From NCBI GenBank assembly GCA_964460845.1, contig CAYWRZ010000003.1:62001-126000 (forward strand): DNA of 64,000 bases, written 5' to 3'. The notes under the pieces were generated by a model. It saw only the letters and a list, made by a program, of their open reading frames with translations, was not told the origin of the DNA and ran no database searches. Every line of letters begins with the position of its first letter. Position 1 is the first letter of the stretch. This DNA is from CAYWRZ01 sp964460845. GTDB lineage: Bacteria > Bacteroidota > Bacteroidia > Flavobacteriales_D > UBA2798. Positions 1 to 9,400 of the stretch are shown in pieces. The translations under genes were made by a program, and so were the position numbers.

Positions 1-1685
1 ACAAACCAGTTTTTCGGATCGCGTATCAATTGCCAAAGCATCCCGATAATACCGAGGATAAGCGGCAGCATATAATAGTTGTTATGCGCTTTATTACCGG
101 TAATGCTGGAAGGCGCTTTATCTTGCTTGCCTATGTGCTGATCATCGATAAATTTGACACCTGATATCCAGTTACCGTCGAGCGGATTACCGTTTATATT
201 CTGTTCATCGCTCTGTCGCCCGGCAAAATTCCACATAAAATAGCGCCAATACATCCAGCCGATTTGGTAGCTGAACAGAAATTGCAAGTTATTGGAAAAG
301 GTAGGCAACACCTCTGTTCTTCCTTCGTGATTCGTAAATTTAACCGGACCGGTGGCGTCGTATCCCGACCAGTTGAGGTAACTTTCTATGTGTCGCGGAT
401 CACGACTGTACATCCGCGGTAGGATCGTGGTGTAATCGGACTGATAGCCGTATTCGGTTTTTTCGCGGCTGTCGGCCACAAAATATTCTTCCTCTACATT
501 GACTCCGGTAAGGTTTCGCTCGGCGATATACGCATCGGCTTCTTCACGGGTACGGAATCCCTGAATGGTATATTCACCGCGTTTTACCGCAAAACCGCGC
601 ATGTGCACGGGCGAGCCGTCGTCGAGTCTATTGGGTGGCGAATTCCAGTAAGGCCCCGAAAGCAGGGGGCGGCTTCCGTACTGTTCGCGGTTGAGGTAAG
701 AGAGAAACGTGACGAAGTTTTCGGGGTTATTCTCATCGATTGGCGGGTTGGCCTGCGAACGGATAATGATCATTCCGAAGCAGGAATAACCGATTACCAG
801 CACTGAAAAAGACATCAGCACCAGGTTGAGAATGGCTTTCCTTTTGCGGTGCGAATAAATGATACCGTACACCACAGCGGCAATAAGAAGGATAAAGAAA
901 AAGTACGTGCCCAAATTGAAAGGCATACCGAGGCTGTTGCGAGACCATCTTTCGATATCTGCGGGAATGCTAACCATACCCGGCACGATAAATCCTTGGA
1001 TAAGACCGAGAATGAAGATAGAGATGACACCGGCCAAAAGAAAGCCACGGGTAGAATACGGATAACGGCGGAAATAATAGACAAAACCCATCGCCGGAAT
1101 AGCCAGCAGGTTCAGCAGGTGAACTCCGATAGAAAGTCCGATCAGGAACATTATAAATACGATCCATCGATCGGAACCCTCTTCGTCGGCCACCGAATCC
1201 CATTTGAAAATGGCCCAGACCACTACTGCGGTAAAGAAAGACGACATGGCATACACCTCGCCTTCGACCGCTGAGAACCAAAATGAATCGGAAAAGGTAT
1301 AGGCCAGTCCGCCGATTATACCGCTGCCCATAATCGCCCATATTTTAGACTCGGTAAGCTCCGCACCTTTCAGTGTAGCCAGCTTACGACCGATAAACGT
1401 GATGGTCCAAAACAGGAACAGAATGGAAAATGCGCTGCAAAGGGCCGACATCAGGTTGATCATAAATGCTACCTGATGGGTCTCCACAAAGGCCGTAAAC
1501 ATACGACCTATCATATTAAAGAGGGGTGCTCCCGGAGGGTGTCCTACCTGAAGGCCATGAGAGGTGGAAATGTATTCTCCGCAGTCCCAAAGACTTACTG
1601 TCTCTTCGGCCGTGCTGAAATAGACCCAAAAGGCGATGGCAAAAACAGCCCACCCGATGAGGTTGTTGAGTTTCTTGTAATTCAT
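1..1685 (-). CDS. DUF2723 family multi-spanning membrane protein (3' end cut by window)
   Basis: The gene starts with ATG at 1685 and reads open to the left edge without a stop, so about 561 residues are visible and the C-terminus is missing. The N-terminus carries a membrane segment followed by a WDCGEYI motif and HPPGAP, which are typical of DUF2723 proteins of Bacteroidota. Several hydrophobic helices follow, then a soluble stretch rich in aromatic and polar residues. DUF2723 proteins resemble GT-C type glycosyltransferases and have been placed in a glycosyltransferase family linked to protein O-glycosylation in Bacteroidota (from memory). The exact substrate is not visible. Full-length relatives are around 1000 residues. 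The family call is firm, the function inferred. Confidence 0.85.
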   Translation of the reverse strand, partial: MNYKKLNNLIGWAVFAIAFWVYFSTAEETVSLWDCGEYISTSHGLQVGHPPGAPLFNMIGRMFTAFVETHQVAFMINLMSALCSAFSILFLFWTITFIGRKLATLKGAELTESKIWAIMGSGIIGGLAYTFSDSFWFSAVEGEVYAMSSFFTAVVVWAIFKWDSVADEEGSDRWIVFIMFLIGLSIGVHLLNLLAIPAMGFVYYFRRYPYSTRGFLLAGVISIFILGLIQGFIVPGMVSIPADIERWSRNSLGMPFNLGTYFFFILLIAAVVYGIIYSHRKRKAILNLVLMSFSVLVIGYSCFGMIIIRSQANPPIDENNPENFVTFLSYLNREQYGSRPLLSGPYWNSPPNRLDDGSPVHMRGFAVKRGEYTIQGFRTREEADAYIAERNLTGVNVEEEYFVADSREKTEYGYQSDYTTILPRMYSRDPRHIESYLNWSGYDATGPVKFTNHEGRTEVLPTFSNNLQFLFSYQIGWMYWRYFMWNFAGRQSDEQNINGNPLDGNWISGVKFIDDQHIGKQDKAPSSITGNKAHNNYYMLPLILGIIGMLWQLIRDPKNWF

Positions 1686-1907
1686 GTAATAAAATGAAGG
1701 CGTTGCGAAAATAGGAAAATAAAAACCTTTTCAGTGCGCATTAAGGGTTTTTAACATCCGGACGCAGATACGGCTGCTTTCTCTAACAATCATCCCGACC
1801 TTGCGCATTCTGCAGAAATTAAGCTGTAATCTCCCTTTTTGGGATAAGAGCCCTCGGGTAAACTGTAATATTTGTAAGTGTTCCGCTTAAAAAAGCACAG
1901 TAATCTC

Positions 1908-1938
1908 TTGTGGTAAAACAATTTTATTCTTAATTTTG
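1908..1938 (+). promoter_or_regulatory. Bacteroidota-type promoter of tRNA-Gln
   Basis: A TAATTTTG box at 1931-1938 matches the TAnnTTTG -7 consensus of Bacteroidota sigma factor, with a TTG at 1908-1910 placed 20 bases upstream as the -33 element. The tRNA begins 10 bases after the box. Confidence 0.65.
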
Positions 1939-1948
1939 GCGCCGCAAT

Positions 1949-2019
1949 TGCCCGATCGTCTAATGGCAGGACAGCAGATTTTGGTTCTGCTTGTGTTGGT
2001 TCGAATCCATCTCGGGCAA
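1949..2019 (+). tRNA. tRNA-Gln (TTG anticodon)
   Basis: The acceptor stem TGCCCGA (1949-1955) pairs with TCGGGCA (2012-2018), followed by discriminator A2019. The anticodon stem GCAGA/TCTGC holds the loop TTTTGGT, giving anticodon TTG, which decodes CAA as glutamine. The T-loop TTCGAAT is canonical. The 71-base length is short but normal for this isoacceptor. CCA is not encoded. Confidence 0.93.
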
Positions 2020-2031
2020 CAGCTTCTCACG

Positions 2032-2063
2032 AAGCCAGTCTTATTTTAAGGCTGGCTTTTTTT
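2032..2063 (+). terminator. Intrinsic terminator after tRNA-Gln
   Basis: The stem AAGCCAG (2032-2038) pairs with CTGGCTT (2052-2058), extended by a G-U and a C-G pair, and a run of T follows directly. It lies 12 bases after the tRNA. Confidence 0.85.
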
Positions 2064-2190
2064 GTGAAACACAGGGGCTTTTTTTCTTGATGCTTCTTAA
2101 GCTGCTGATAGACAGACGGCCTGTCGCCTTCAGGAAAAGCCGTTTTCTTCGGGAGATTTCGCTATTTTTACCCCCGTATAATTATTGAAC

Positions 2191-3720
2191 ATGGCGTTTA
2201 TCGGGACGATCCTACAGGAACTCGTTAAAATCAAAAAGCGTATTCGCAAGCGCACTGTGGTGTACGACGACCGTCTCCAGGAAAAGACATTGCGTAAGCT
2301 GCTCACGCGTGCCAAAAACACCAAGTTTGGCTACGCTTACGATTTTAAAGGCATTCTGAAATCGGCCGACATACGCCGCGAGTTTCAGCGTAAGGTGCCG
2401 GTATATGACTACAACAAGCTTTATGAGCAGTGGTGGAACCGTACGCTTCAAGGTGAAGAAGACGTTACCTGGCCGGGTAAAATAAAATATTTCGCGCTTA
2501 CTTCGGGTACGTCCGAATCGGCCAGCAAAAGGGTACCCGTCAGCCTGCAAATGATCAAAGCGGTACGCAAAGCCAGTGTAAGGCAAATGCTATCGATCCC
2601 CGATTTTAAGATGCCGCCCGATTTTTACCAGAAAAGCATTCTCATGTTAGGCGGTTGTACCAGTCTGAGCAAAATTCCTACCGGTTTTGAAGGCGACCTG
2701 AGCGGTATCCTCGCCAGTCGGCTTCCGGTTTGGTTCCAGCGGTTCTACAAGCCCGGCCGCGAGATCGCCGCCATGAAAGAGTGGGACAAAAAGCTCGACG
2801 AGATTGCCAAAAAAGCACCCGAATGGGACATCGGCATCATCTGCGGCGTACCGGCCTGGATCCAACTGCTCAACGATAAAATTGTGCGCTACCACAACGT
2901 GAAATCCATTCACGACATTTGGCCCAACTTTTCGATTTACGTACACGGCGGAGTTTCCTTCACGCCCTATCGCGAGAGCTTCAAAAAATTTCTCTCTAAA
3001 GAAATATTCTACCTCGACACCTACCTGGCTTCAGAAGGCTTTTTAGCGCTGCAAAGCGCCGATAATCAGCACGGTATGCAACTGTTGCTCGATAATTGGA
3101 TCTTTTTTGAATTTATCCCTTTCAACGAGCAGAATTTTACCTCCGAAGGACAATTGCGCGAAAACCCCGAAGCCCTGTTGCTCAGCGAAGTGAAAGAAGG
3201 CGTGGATTATGCCCTGCTCATCAGCACTCCCTCGGGCGCATGGCGTTACCTTATAGGCGATACCATTCGCTTTACTTCCCTGAAAGATTTCGAGATCATC
3301 ATCTCGGGCCGTACCAAGCATTTCCTTAGCCTCTGCGGCGAACACCTCTCGGTCGATAATATGAATATGGCGGTAAGACAGGTTTCGAACGAGCTCGGAA
3401 TGGTTATCAACGAGTTTACCGTTACCGGCCTGCCCCACGAAGGGTATTTTGCCCACCAGTGGTACCTTGGGGTAGATAAGCCTGTCGATCAGGAGTTACT
3501 CAAAGAAAAGCTGGACGAGGCCCTAAAAACGCTGAACGACGATTACGGCGTGGAACGCAAGGCCGCTCTGAAAGAAATTTTTGTCACACAAATCCCGCTC
3601 GAAAAGTTCTACGCCTTCATGGAACACAAGGGTAAGCTCGGCGGACAACACAAATTTCCACGCGTCATGAAAAAAGAAATGCACGAAGAGTGGATCCGAT
3701 TCCTAAACACCTCGGTATAA
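2191..3720 (+). CDS. GH3 auxin-responsive promoter family protein (acyl-adenylate forming)
   Basis: This 509-residue protein resembles the GH3 family, which in plants adenylates small carboxylic acids and conjugates them to amino acids. The ALTSGTSES stretch (near residue 110) fits the ATP-binding loop of adenylating enzymes, and the YLASEGF and GDTIRFTSL segments fit family motifs. Bacterial members occur widely in Bacteroidota but their substrates are unknown. ATG at 2191 is preferred over an in-frame TTG at 2185. A near-consensus -7 box TATTTTTA lies at 2163-2170. It stands alone between the tRNA-Gln terminator and a membrane protein gene, so the neighbours do not suggest a substrate. Confidence 0.88.
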   Translation: MAFIGTILQELVKIKKRIRKRTVVYDDRLQEKTLRKLLTRAKNTKFGYAYDFKGILKSADIRREFQRKVPVYDYNKLYEQWWNRTLQGEEDVTWPGKIKYFALTSGTSESASKRVPVSLQMIKAVRKASVRQMLSIPDFKMPPDFYQKSILMLGGCTSLSKIPTGFEGDLSGILASRLPVWFQRFYKPGREIAAMKEWDKKLDEIAKKAPEWDIGIICGVPAWIQLLNDKIVRYHNVKSIHDIWPNFSIYVHGGVSFTPYRESFKKFLSKEIFYLDTYLASEGFLALQSADNQHGMQLLLDNWIFFEFIPFNEQNFTSEGQLRENPEALLLSEVKEGVDYALLISTPSGAWRYLIGDTIRFTSLKDFEIIISGRTKHFLSLCGEHLSVDNMNMAVRQVSNELGMVINEFTVTGLPHEGYFAHQWYLGVDKPVDQELLKEKLDEALKTLNDDYGVERKAALKEIFVTQIPLEKFYAFMEHKGKLGGQHKFPRVMKKEMHEEWIRFLNTSV

Positions 3721-3872
3721 CGCGTACACACTGCTAGCGGTAGAAAAAAGAACGCGATTCGATTTTCAGCCCTACAAATACCGCATCTCCTTTTTCTTTT
3801 CAGTACTTCGTTCCGCTTTCTCAGCGGCCTTGCCGATTATATGTACCTTTAGCATCGTAAGTCCGTTTTACG

Positions 3873-4544
3873 ATGAAAAACCTTTCGAACCTGCTTTTCT
3901 ATCCGGCCGCCGTAACCCTGCTGGTACTCTCCCTTTACCTCCATTTTTCGGGCGATTTGGGCTTACCGAATATGCTTCTTTTCCATATACTCGCAGTGCT
4001 TCTCTTAGTGGCTTATCTGATTAATACCATCGACAGGTATGGCGCCCTGCTTGCTTTTTCGACCCCGGCTTCCACACAACGTTTCAGGCTTAACGCGCCC
4101 TTGAGCGCCAAAGCCAAAGAATGGCCGATAATGACTTTTTCCATCAGCATTCTTTTTGCCTTTCTGTTCGGCGTATTGTTGGTACGTTTAAAAACTGAGC
4201 CCTGGCACGAATACATAAGGCTAAGCGGTTATCTGCTCTTAATTTCGGCCGTAGAAAAAAGCATTTACCTTCTCTTTACACTGGTATTCAAGAAGTTTCG
4301 CGCGGGCATCAACCGGCAATCGCTGGTAGTAAACAACGGTACTTTGCAGGTTATTCTTTTCGAAAAATTAAAATCGGTCGAGTGCAAATACAACGAAATC
4401 CTTTTTATTCATCAGGAAAAAGGAGGCATTAAGAGTACGGTAATCGATTTGGTACATCCGGATGAAGAGCCTTTGTTCAGGAAAATGCTTACCGAAGCTT
4501 CGACCGAATACGGTTTTTTCTTAGACCCGAAGTTAAGGGCTTAA
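3873..4544 (+). CDS. Hypothetical membrane protein with C-terminal cytoplasmic domain
   Basis: This 223-residue protein has four predicted membrane helices (roughly residues 8-28, 33-52, 86-106 and 115-135) followed by a soluble beta-rich tail of about 80 residues. The tail could be a PH-like or regulatory domain, but no named family is recognised. A near-consensus -7 box TACCTTTA lies at 3844-3851, about 20 bases upstream of the ATG, which supports this start. It converges with lspA, leaving 11 bases between the two stops. Confidence 0.75.
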   Translation: MKNLSNLLFYPAAVTLLVLSLYLHFSGDLGLPNMLLFHILAVLLLVAYLINTIDRYGALLAFSTPASTQRFRLNAPLSAKAKEWPIMTFSISILFAFLFGVLLVRLKTEPWHEYIRLSGYLLLISAVEKSIYLLFTLVFKKFRAGINRQSLVVNNGTLQVILFEKLKSVECKYNEILFIHQEKGGIKSTVIDLVHPDEEPLFRKMLTEASTEYGFFLDPKLRA

Positions 4545-4555
4545 TACGGCCCCGA

Positions 4556-5200
4556 CTACTGTTCGGAAGAGGATTCGGGCAGTGCTGGGGTAACGTCTTT
4601 CTTTTGATTAAACAACGTGCGTTGCTTGAGAATGAGGATGGCCACGCCTATGGTGATGGCGCTGTCTGCGATGTTGAAAATAGGTCGGAAAAAGAGAAAA
4701 TCCTGTCCACCCCAAAGCGGGAACCAGGTAGGAAAAGTGCCTTCAAACAGCGGGAAATACAGCATATCGACCACGTGACCGTGAAGAAAGCCGGCATATC
4801 CTCCGCCTTCGGGGAAAATTTCGGCCACCCGATAATAACTTTCGCTAAAAATAAGCCCGTAGAACATACTGTCGAGGATATTCCCCAGGGCGCCTGCGAA
4901 AATGAGCGAAATGCTCACTATCAGTAAAGAATGTGCTTTCTCAAGAATGATTTTGCGCAGGTACCAGCCTATGCCGATAAGGGCAGCTATCCGGAACAGG
5001 GAAAGAAAAAGCTTGCCCCAGTAATTGGATTCGCCACCTATTTCCATACCGAAGGCCATTCCTCGGTTTTCGGTGAAATAGAGCTGAAACCAATCGAACA
5101 CATATATGAAATCGCCGATCACAAAATGGGTCTTTACCCATATTTTGAGCGCTTGATCGATGAGCAATACCAAAAAAATCGTGAACAGGGCTTTCTTCAA
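4556..5200 (-). CDS. lspA: Lipoprotein signal peptidase (signal peptidase II)
   Basis: LspA is the inner-membrane aspartyl protease that cuts the signal peptide of prolipoproteins after lipidation of the cysteine. The 214-residue protein shows the expected four hydrophobic helices, the ENRGMAFG motif, and both catalytic aspartate regions (GNILDS and FNIADSAI). It is longer than the proteobacterial enzyme because of an insertion before the last helix, usual in Bacteroidota. The start must be TTG at 5200, because a stop codon sits in frame 15 bases upstream with no ATG between. It follows the DksA-like gene by 15 bases and is probably cotranscribed with it and ileS. Several lipobox proteins in this window would be substrates. 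Confidence 0.95.
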   Translation of the reverse strand: MKKALFTIFLVLLIDQALKIWVKTHFVIGDFIYVFDWFQLYFTENRGMAFGMEIGGESNYWGKLFLSLFRIAALIGIGWYLRKIILEKAHSLLIVSISLIFAGALGNILDSMFYGLIFSESYYRVAEIFPEGGGYAGFLHGHVVDMLYFPLFEGTFPTWFPLWGGQDFLFFRPIFNIADSAITIGVAILILKQRTLFNQKKDVTPALPESSSEQ

Positions 5201-5215
5201 AACCGGGGTAGCGAT

Positions 5216-6466
5216 TTAGTTTTGAAGATTTTTCGCTTCGATGCTGAGTGTGGTATGCGGAACCAAACGCAGACGGTCTTTATTGATAAGCTTTCCGGTA
5301 ACCCGACAAATGCCGTAGGTTTTATTTTCGATACGAATGAGCGCGTTTTCAAGCGCCTGTATGAATTTCTCCTGACGACCGGCAAGCTGGGCGGTTTCTT
5401 CGCGCGAAAGCGTTTCGGAACCGTCTTCCATCATTTTAAAGGTAGGTGAGGTATCGTCGGTACCGTGGTCGTCGGTATGGGATAGGGAACCTTTTAAAAG
5501 TTCCAGGTCTCTTCTTGCTTCGTCTAGTTTTTTAAGGATAATCTCTTTAAACTCTTGCAGCTCTGCATCCGAAAATCTCGTTCTGGTATCTACTTCTGTC
5601 TGCTTCTTCGGTTTCTCCATGGTCACTGTTTGTTTAGGCTTACTATACACAGGGATAGTAATATTTTTATTAATGGAAACCGTAGCTTCTCCGGTAGGGG
5701 TATATTGAATTTTCCGATCTACACGGCTGGGACGGCTCTCTTTTTGCAATTCTTCCTCTATCGAGCGTGGCTTCGCGGGAGCCTGTTTGGCCTGGGGTTT
5801 TGCCTCGGGCTTGGATTCCGCTTTTGCGGGTTTGGTGTCGGCTTTTTTAGGCTCGGGCTTTTTCGCGGCAGGCGCGGCTTTAGCAGGCGCGACCGGTTTG
5901 GCAGGCGCTGCTTTTTTAGCTGGTGCCGCTTTGGCTACAGGTTTTTTGGGCGCAGGCTTAGCAGGCGCTGCTTTTTTAACCGACTCGGCCTTTTTAGGAG
6001 CCGGGGCAGGTTTTTTAGCTGCGGGGGCAGACTTCTTTGCCACCGGTTTGGCCGGTGCTGCTTTTTTAGCCGGAGCCGCCTTTTTCTTTACGGGCGCAGC
6101 CACTTTCTTTACGGGTTTAGCTGCTGCTTTTACCGGCTTCTTAGGCGCGGGAGCTTTGGCTTTTGATGCTTTGACAGGTGCCGCCGGCTTTTTCTTGGCC
6201 GGTGCGGCTACTTTTTTAGCAGGTTTGGCGGGAGCCGCTTTTTTTATCGCTTTGGCCGAAGACTTTGCTGCAGGTTTAGCAGCCGCTTTTACCGGCTTCT
6301 TAGGCGCAGGAGCTTTGGCTTTTGATGCTTTGGCGGGTGCTGCCGGTTTTTTCTTCGCCGGTGCTGCCACTTTTTTAGCGGGTTTAGTAGGCGCCGCTTT
6401 TTTTATCGCTTTGGCGGGCTTTTTAGCCGTCGCCTTCTGAGGAGGAGTCTTCTTTTTTACCGCCAT
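5216..6466 (-). CDS. TraR/DksA-like protein with long lysine-alanine-proline repeat tail
   Basis: The C-terminal 120 residues form a DksA/TraR-like helical hairpin and zinc-finger region, a family that binds RNA polymerase through its secondary channel. The finger keeps only one cysteine (GICRVTGKLI), so the four-cysteine zinc site is degenerate. The first 220 or so residues consist almost wholly of Lys, Ala and Pro, like histone H1 tails or AlgP, and should bind DNA or RNA non-specifically. Two 53-residue blocks inside this tail are near-exact repeats. The gene lies 12 bases after ileS and 15 before lspA, an order seen in other Bacteroidota. The tail is longer than usual for a DksA-type protein, which is normally about 130-150 residues. 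Confidence 0.85.
   Translation of the reverse strand: MAVKKKTPPQKATAKKPAKAIKKAAPTKPAKKVAAPAKKKPAAPAKASKAKAPAPKKPVKAAAKPAAKSSAKAIKKAAPAKPAKKVAAPAKKKPAAPVKASKAKAPAPKKPVKAAAKPVKKVAAPVKKKAAPAKKAAPAKPVAKKSAPAAKKPAPAPKKAESVKKAAPAKPAPKKPVAKAAPAKKAAPAKPVAPAKAAPAAKKPEPKKADTKPAKAESKPEAKPQAKQAPAKPRSIEEELQKESRPSRVDRKIQYTPTGEATVSINKNITIPVYSKPKQTVTMEKPKKQTEVDTRTRFSDAELQEFKEIILKKLDEARRDLELLKGSLSHTDDHGTDDTSPTFKMMEDGSETLSREETAQLAGRQEKFIQALENALIRIENKTYGICRVTGKLINKDRLRLVPHTTLSIEAKNLQN
6121..6437 (-). repeat. Two 159-base in-frame repeats within the DksA-like gene tail
   Basis: The segment starting TACCGGCTTC recurs at 6131 and 6290, a period of 159 bases (53 codons). Both copies encode the same order of KKAAP, KPAKKVAAPAKKKPAAP and KASKAKAPAPKKP blocks, with a few substitutions. 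The tail has therefore grown by in-frame tandem duplication and may vary in length between strains. Confidence 0.8.
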
Positions 6467-6478
6467 AGCTGTAAAGTA

Positions 6479-9400
6479 TTAATTCACTTTTTCTAATGCT
6501 ATCCTGGTTCGAATCTGTTCGTCAACCTCCACTTCAACACCGTTACTTTTCGGCGAATCAACGAGTTCGAGGCTAGACGCCAACGTTTCCGAGCAAATAT
6601 AACTGAAATTATGATTTATCGCATCATCGAGCGCAGCATGGCGCTGAATTTCGAGCGAAATTTTGTCAGTAACCTCTAAACCCCTGTCTTTCCGCAGGTT
6701 TTGTATCCTGTTGACCACCTCACGGGCCAGACCTTCTTCCCTCAAAGCCGGGGTAAGGGTGATATCCAGCGCTACGGTAAGGGCTCCGAACGAGGCAACC
6801 AGCCAGCCGGGAACGTCCTGAGAGGTAATTTCGACATCGGCCGCTTCCAACAGCACGCGCTCGTCTCCGAACAGCAGCTCGTACCGGCCCTCCTGTTCCA
6901 TACGAAGTATATCGTCTTGCGAGAAACCGCCCACCGCAGCCGCGATAGATTTCATGTGCTTGCCGTAACGCGGCCCTAAGGTCTTAAAGTTGGGCTTGAT
7001 CTGCTTCACCAATACTCCCGACTGCGGATCGAGATATTGCAGCTCTTTCACGTTCACTTCAGACAGGATAAGCTCTTCGACCGCATGAAGCTGTTCACGG
7101 AAACGCTCGTCGGGCACGGGTATCATGATTTTCTGCAGCGGCTGACGCACCTTGATATTCTCCTTTTTGCGAAGCGCCAATACCAGTGAAGTGACCTGTT
7201 GGGCAATGGCCATTTTTTGCTCCAAAAACAAATCGGTTTCCTCGGTTTTTGCCTCCGGAAAATCGCTCAAGTGTATCGAGTCTGAAAAACGCTCCGACAC
7301 CTCATTCAGATCACGGAAAAGCTGGTCGCTGTAAAAGGGTGCCAGAGGCGCCGCCAGCACAGCCACCGTTTCGAGGCAACGGTAAAGGGTCTGATAAGCC
7401 GCTATCTTGTCTTCGCTGTACTCTCCTTTCCAGAAACGGCGACGGCACAGGCGTACGTACCAGTTGCTCAGATCATCGAGCACAAACGATTCAATTTCGC
7501 GACCCGCACGGGTAGGTTCATAGTCTGAAAGACTTTGATCCACCACACGAATCAGCGAATTGAGCCGCGAAATGATCCAGCGATCGATTTCGGGACGCTG
7601 CGCCAACGGCACTTCGGGCTCGCGGTGCGTAAACCCGTCCACATTGGCATACAGCGCAAAAAACGCATAAGTGTTGTGCAGCGCACGGAAAAACTTTCGC
7701 TGTGTTTCGGTAATGCCTTCGGCATCAAATTTCAGGTTGTCCCAGGGTTGCGCGTTGGTAATCATATACCAGCGTGTCGCATCGGGACCGTATTGGTCGA
7801 GCGTGGCAAAAGGATCGACAGCATTGCCCAGGCGTTTCGACATTTTTTGCCCGTTTTTGTCGAGCACTAATCCGTTAGACACTACATTTTTGTAGGCTAC
7901 CGAATCGAAACACAAGGTGGCAATGGCATGCAGGGTATAAAACCAGCCCCGGGTCTGATCCACACCTTCGGCAATAAAATCGGCGGGGAAAGCTTTATGC
8001 TCGTCAATGAGCGCCCGGTTCTCGAAAGGATAATGCAATTGCGCATAAGGCATGGCACCCGAATCGAACCACACGTCGATCAGATCGGTTTCACGACGCA
8101 GGGGCTTGCCCGAGTCTGATATCAGCACAATGCTGTCGGCATAAGGCCGATGCAGATCGAAAGTGGTATAGTTTTCTTCCGAAAAATTACCCGGTTGGAA
8201 ATTCTGCAAGGGATTTTCAGGCATCAATCCGGCAGCGACGGCTTTTTCACATTCGGCTTTCAGTTCTTCGACCGATCCTATGCACTTTTCTTCGCCTTCG
8301 TCGTTGCGCCATATCGGCAGCGGAATACCCCAATACCGCGAGCGGGAAAGGTTCCAGTCGTTGGCATTTTCGAGCCAGTTGCCGAAGCGTCCGGTACCGG
8401 TGCTTTCGGGTTTCCAGCGAATGGTTTTATTGAGTTCCGTCATGCGTTGACGCACTTCGGGGATACGGATAAACCAGGAATCGAGCGGGTAATACAGTAT
8501 GGGCTTATCGGTTCGCCAGCAATGGGGATAGCTATGCGGGTACTTGCGTGCGTCGAATGCTTTGCCTTCGGTTTTGAGGCGGATGATGATTTCGACATCG
8601 ACCGATTTATCGGGCGCTTCGCCGGTGGGATAGTATTCGTTTTTGACAAATTTTCCGGCCAGCTCTCCCATTTGTTTCACAAAACGGCCTTGCAAATCGA
8701 CCAGCGGACGCGGTATTCCGTTTTCGTCGGCCACCAGCATAGGCGGCACGCCGGCTTCTCGGGCTACGCGCATGTCGTCGGCACCGAAAGTGGGTGCGAT
8801 GTGTACAATACCGGTACCGTCGTCGGTAGTCACAAAATCGCCGGGGATAACTCTGAAAGCCTGATCGGGATTTTCGTGCGGAAGCGCATAAGGCAGCAGT
8901 TGCGCATAGCGCAGATCGGTAAGCTGATCACCCTGAAGCGTAGCCAGCGGAGCCCAGGGAATGGATTTTGCTTCGGGCTGCCGGGTGTGCCAGTCTTGCA
9001 GCTCAAGCCGATTTTCGGGCTTAAAATACTGCGGCAACGTGGCTTCGGCCAAAATAACCACACAGGGTTCGAGCGTATAGGGATTATAGGTTTTAACCAG
9101 TGCGTAGGAAATCGTTTTTCCTACAGCCAGCGCCGTATTGGAAGGTAGGGTCCAGGGGGTAGTCGTCCAGGCAAGAAAACCCGTTGCTTCAGGCAATTCA
9201 AGACCTAAGCGCTGTTGCAAAGCCGCTTTTGATTCGGGCAGCAGTCCAAAGACCGCCACCACGGTATTGTCGGTCACTTCGCGGTAACAGCCGGGCTGGT
9301 TCAGCTCGTGCGAGCTCAAGCCTGTTCCGGCAGCGGGCGAATAAGGCTGAATGGTATAGCCCTTGTAAAGCAGATTTTTGTCGTAAATGCGGCGCAGCAG

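Noticed and set aside
5787..6440. Plus-strand open frame of 217 codons rich in Ala, Gly and Phe
   Set aside because: It is the antisense shadow of the lysine-alanine-proline repeats of the DksA-like gene; low-complexity GC-rich repeats leave several frames open.
8150..9148. Plus-strand open frame of 332 codons within ileS
   Set aside because: It is fully antisense to a conserved synthetase gene and has no recognisable domain.
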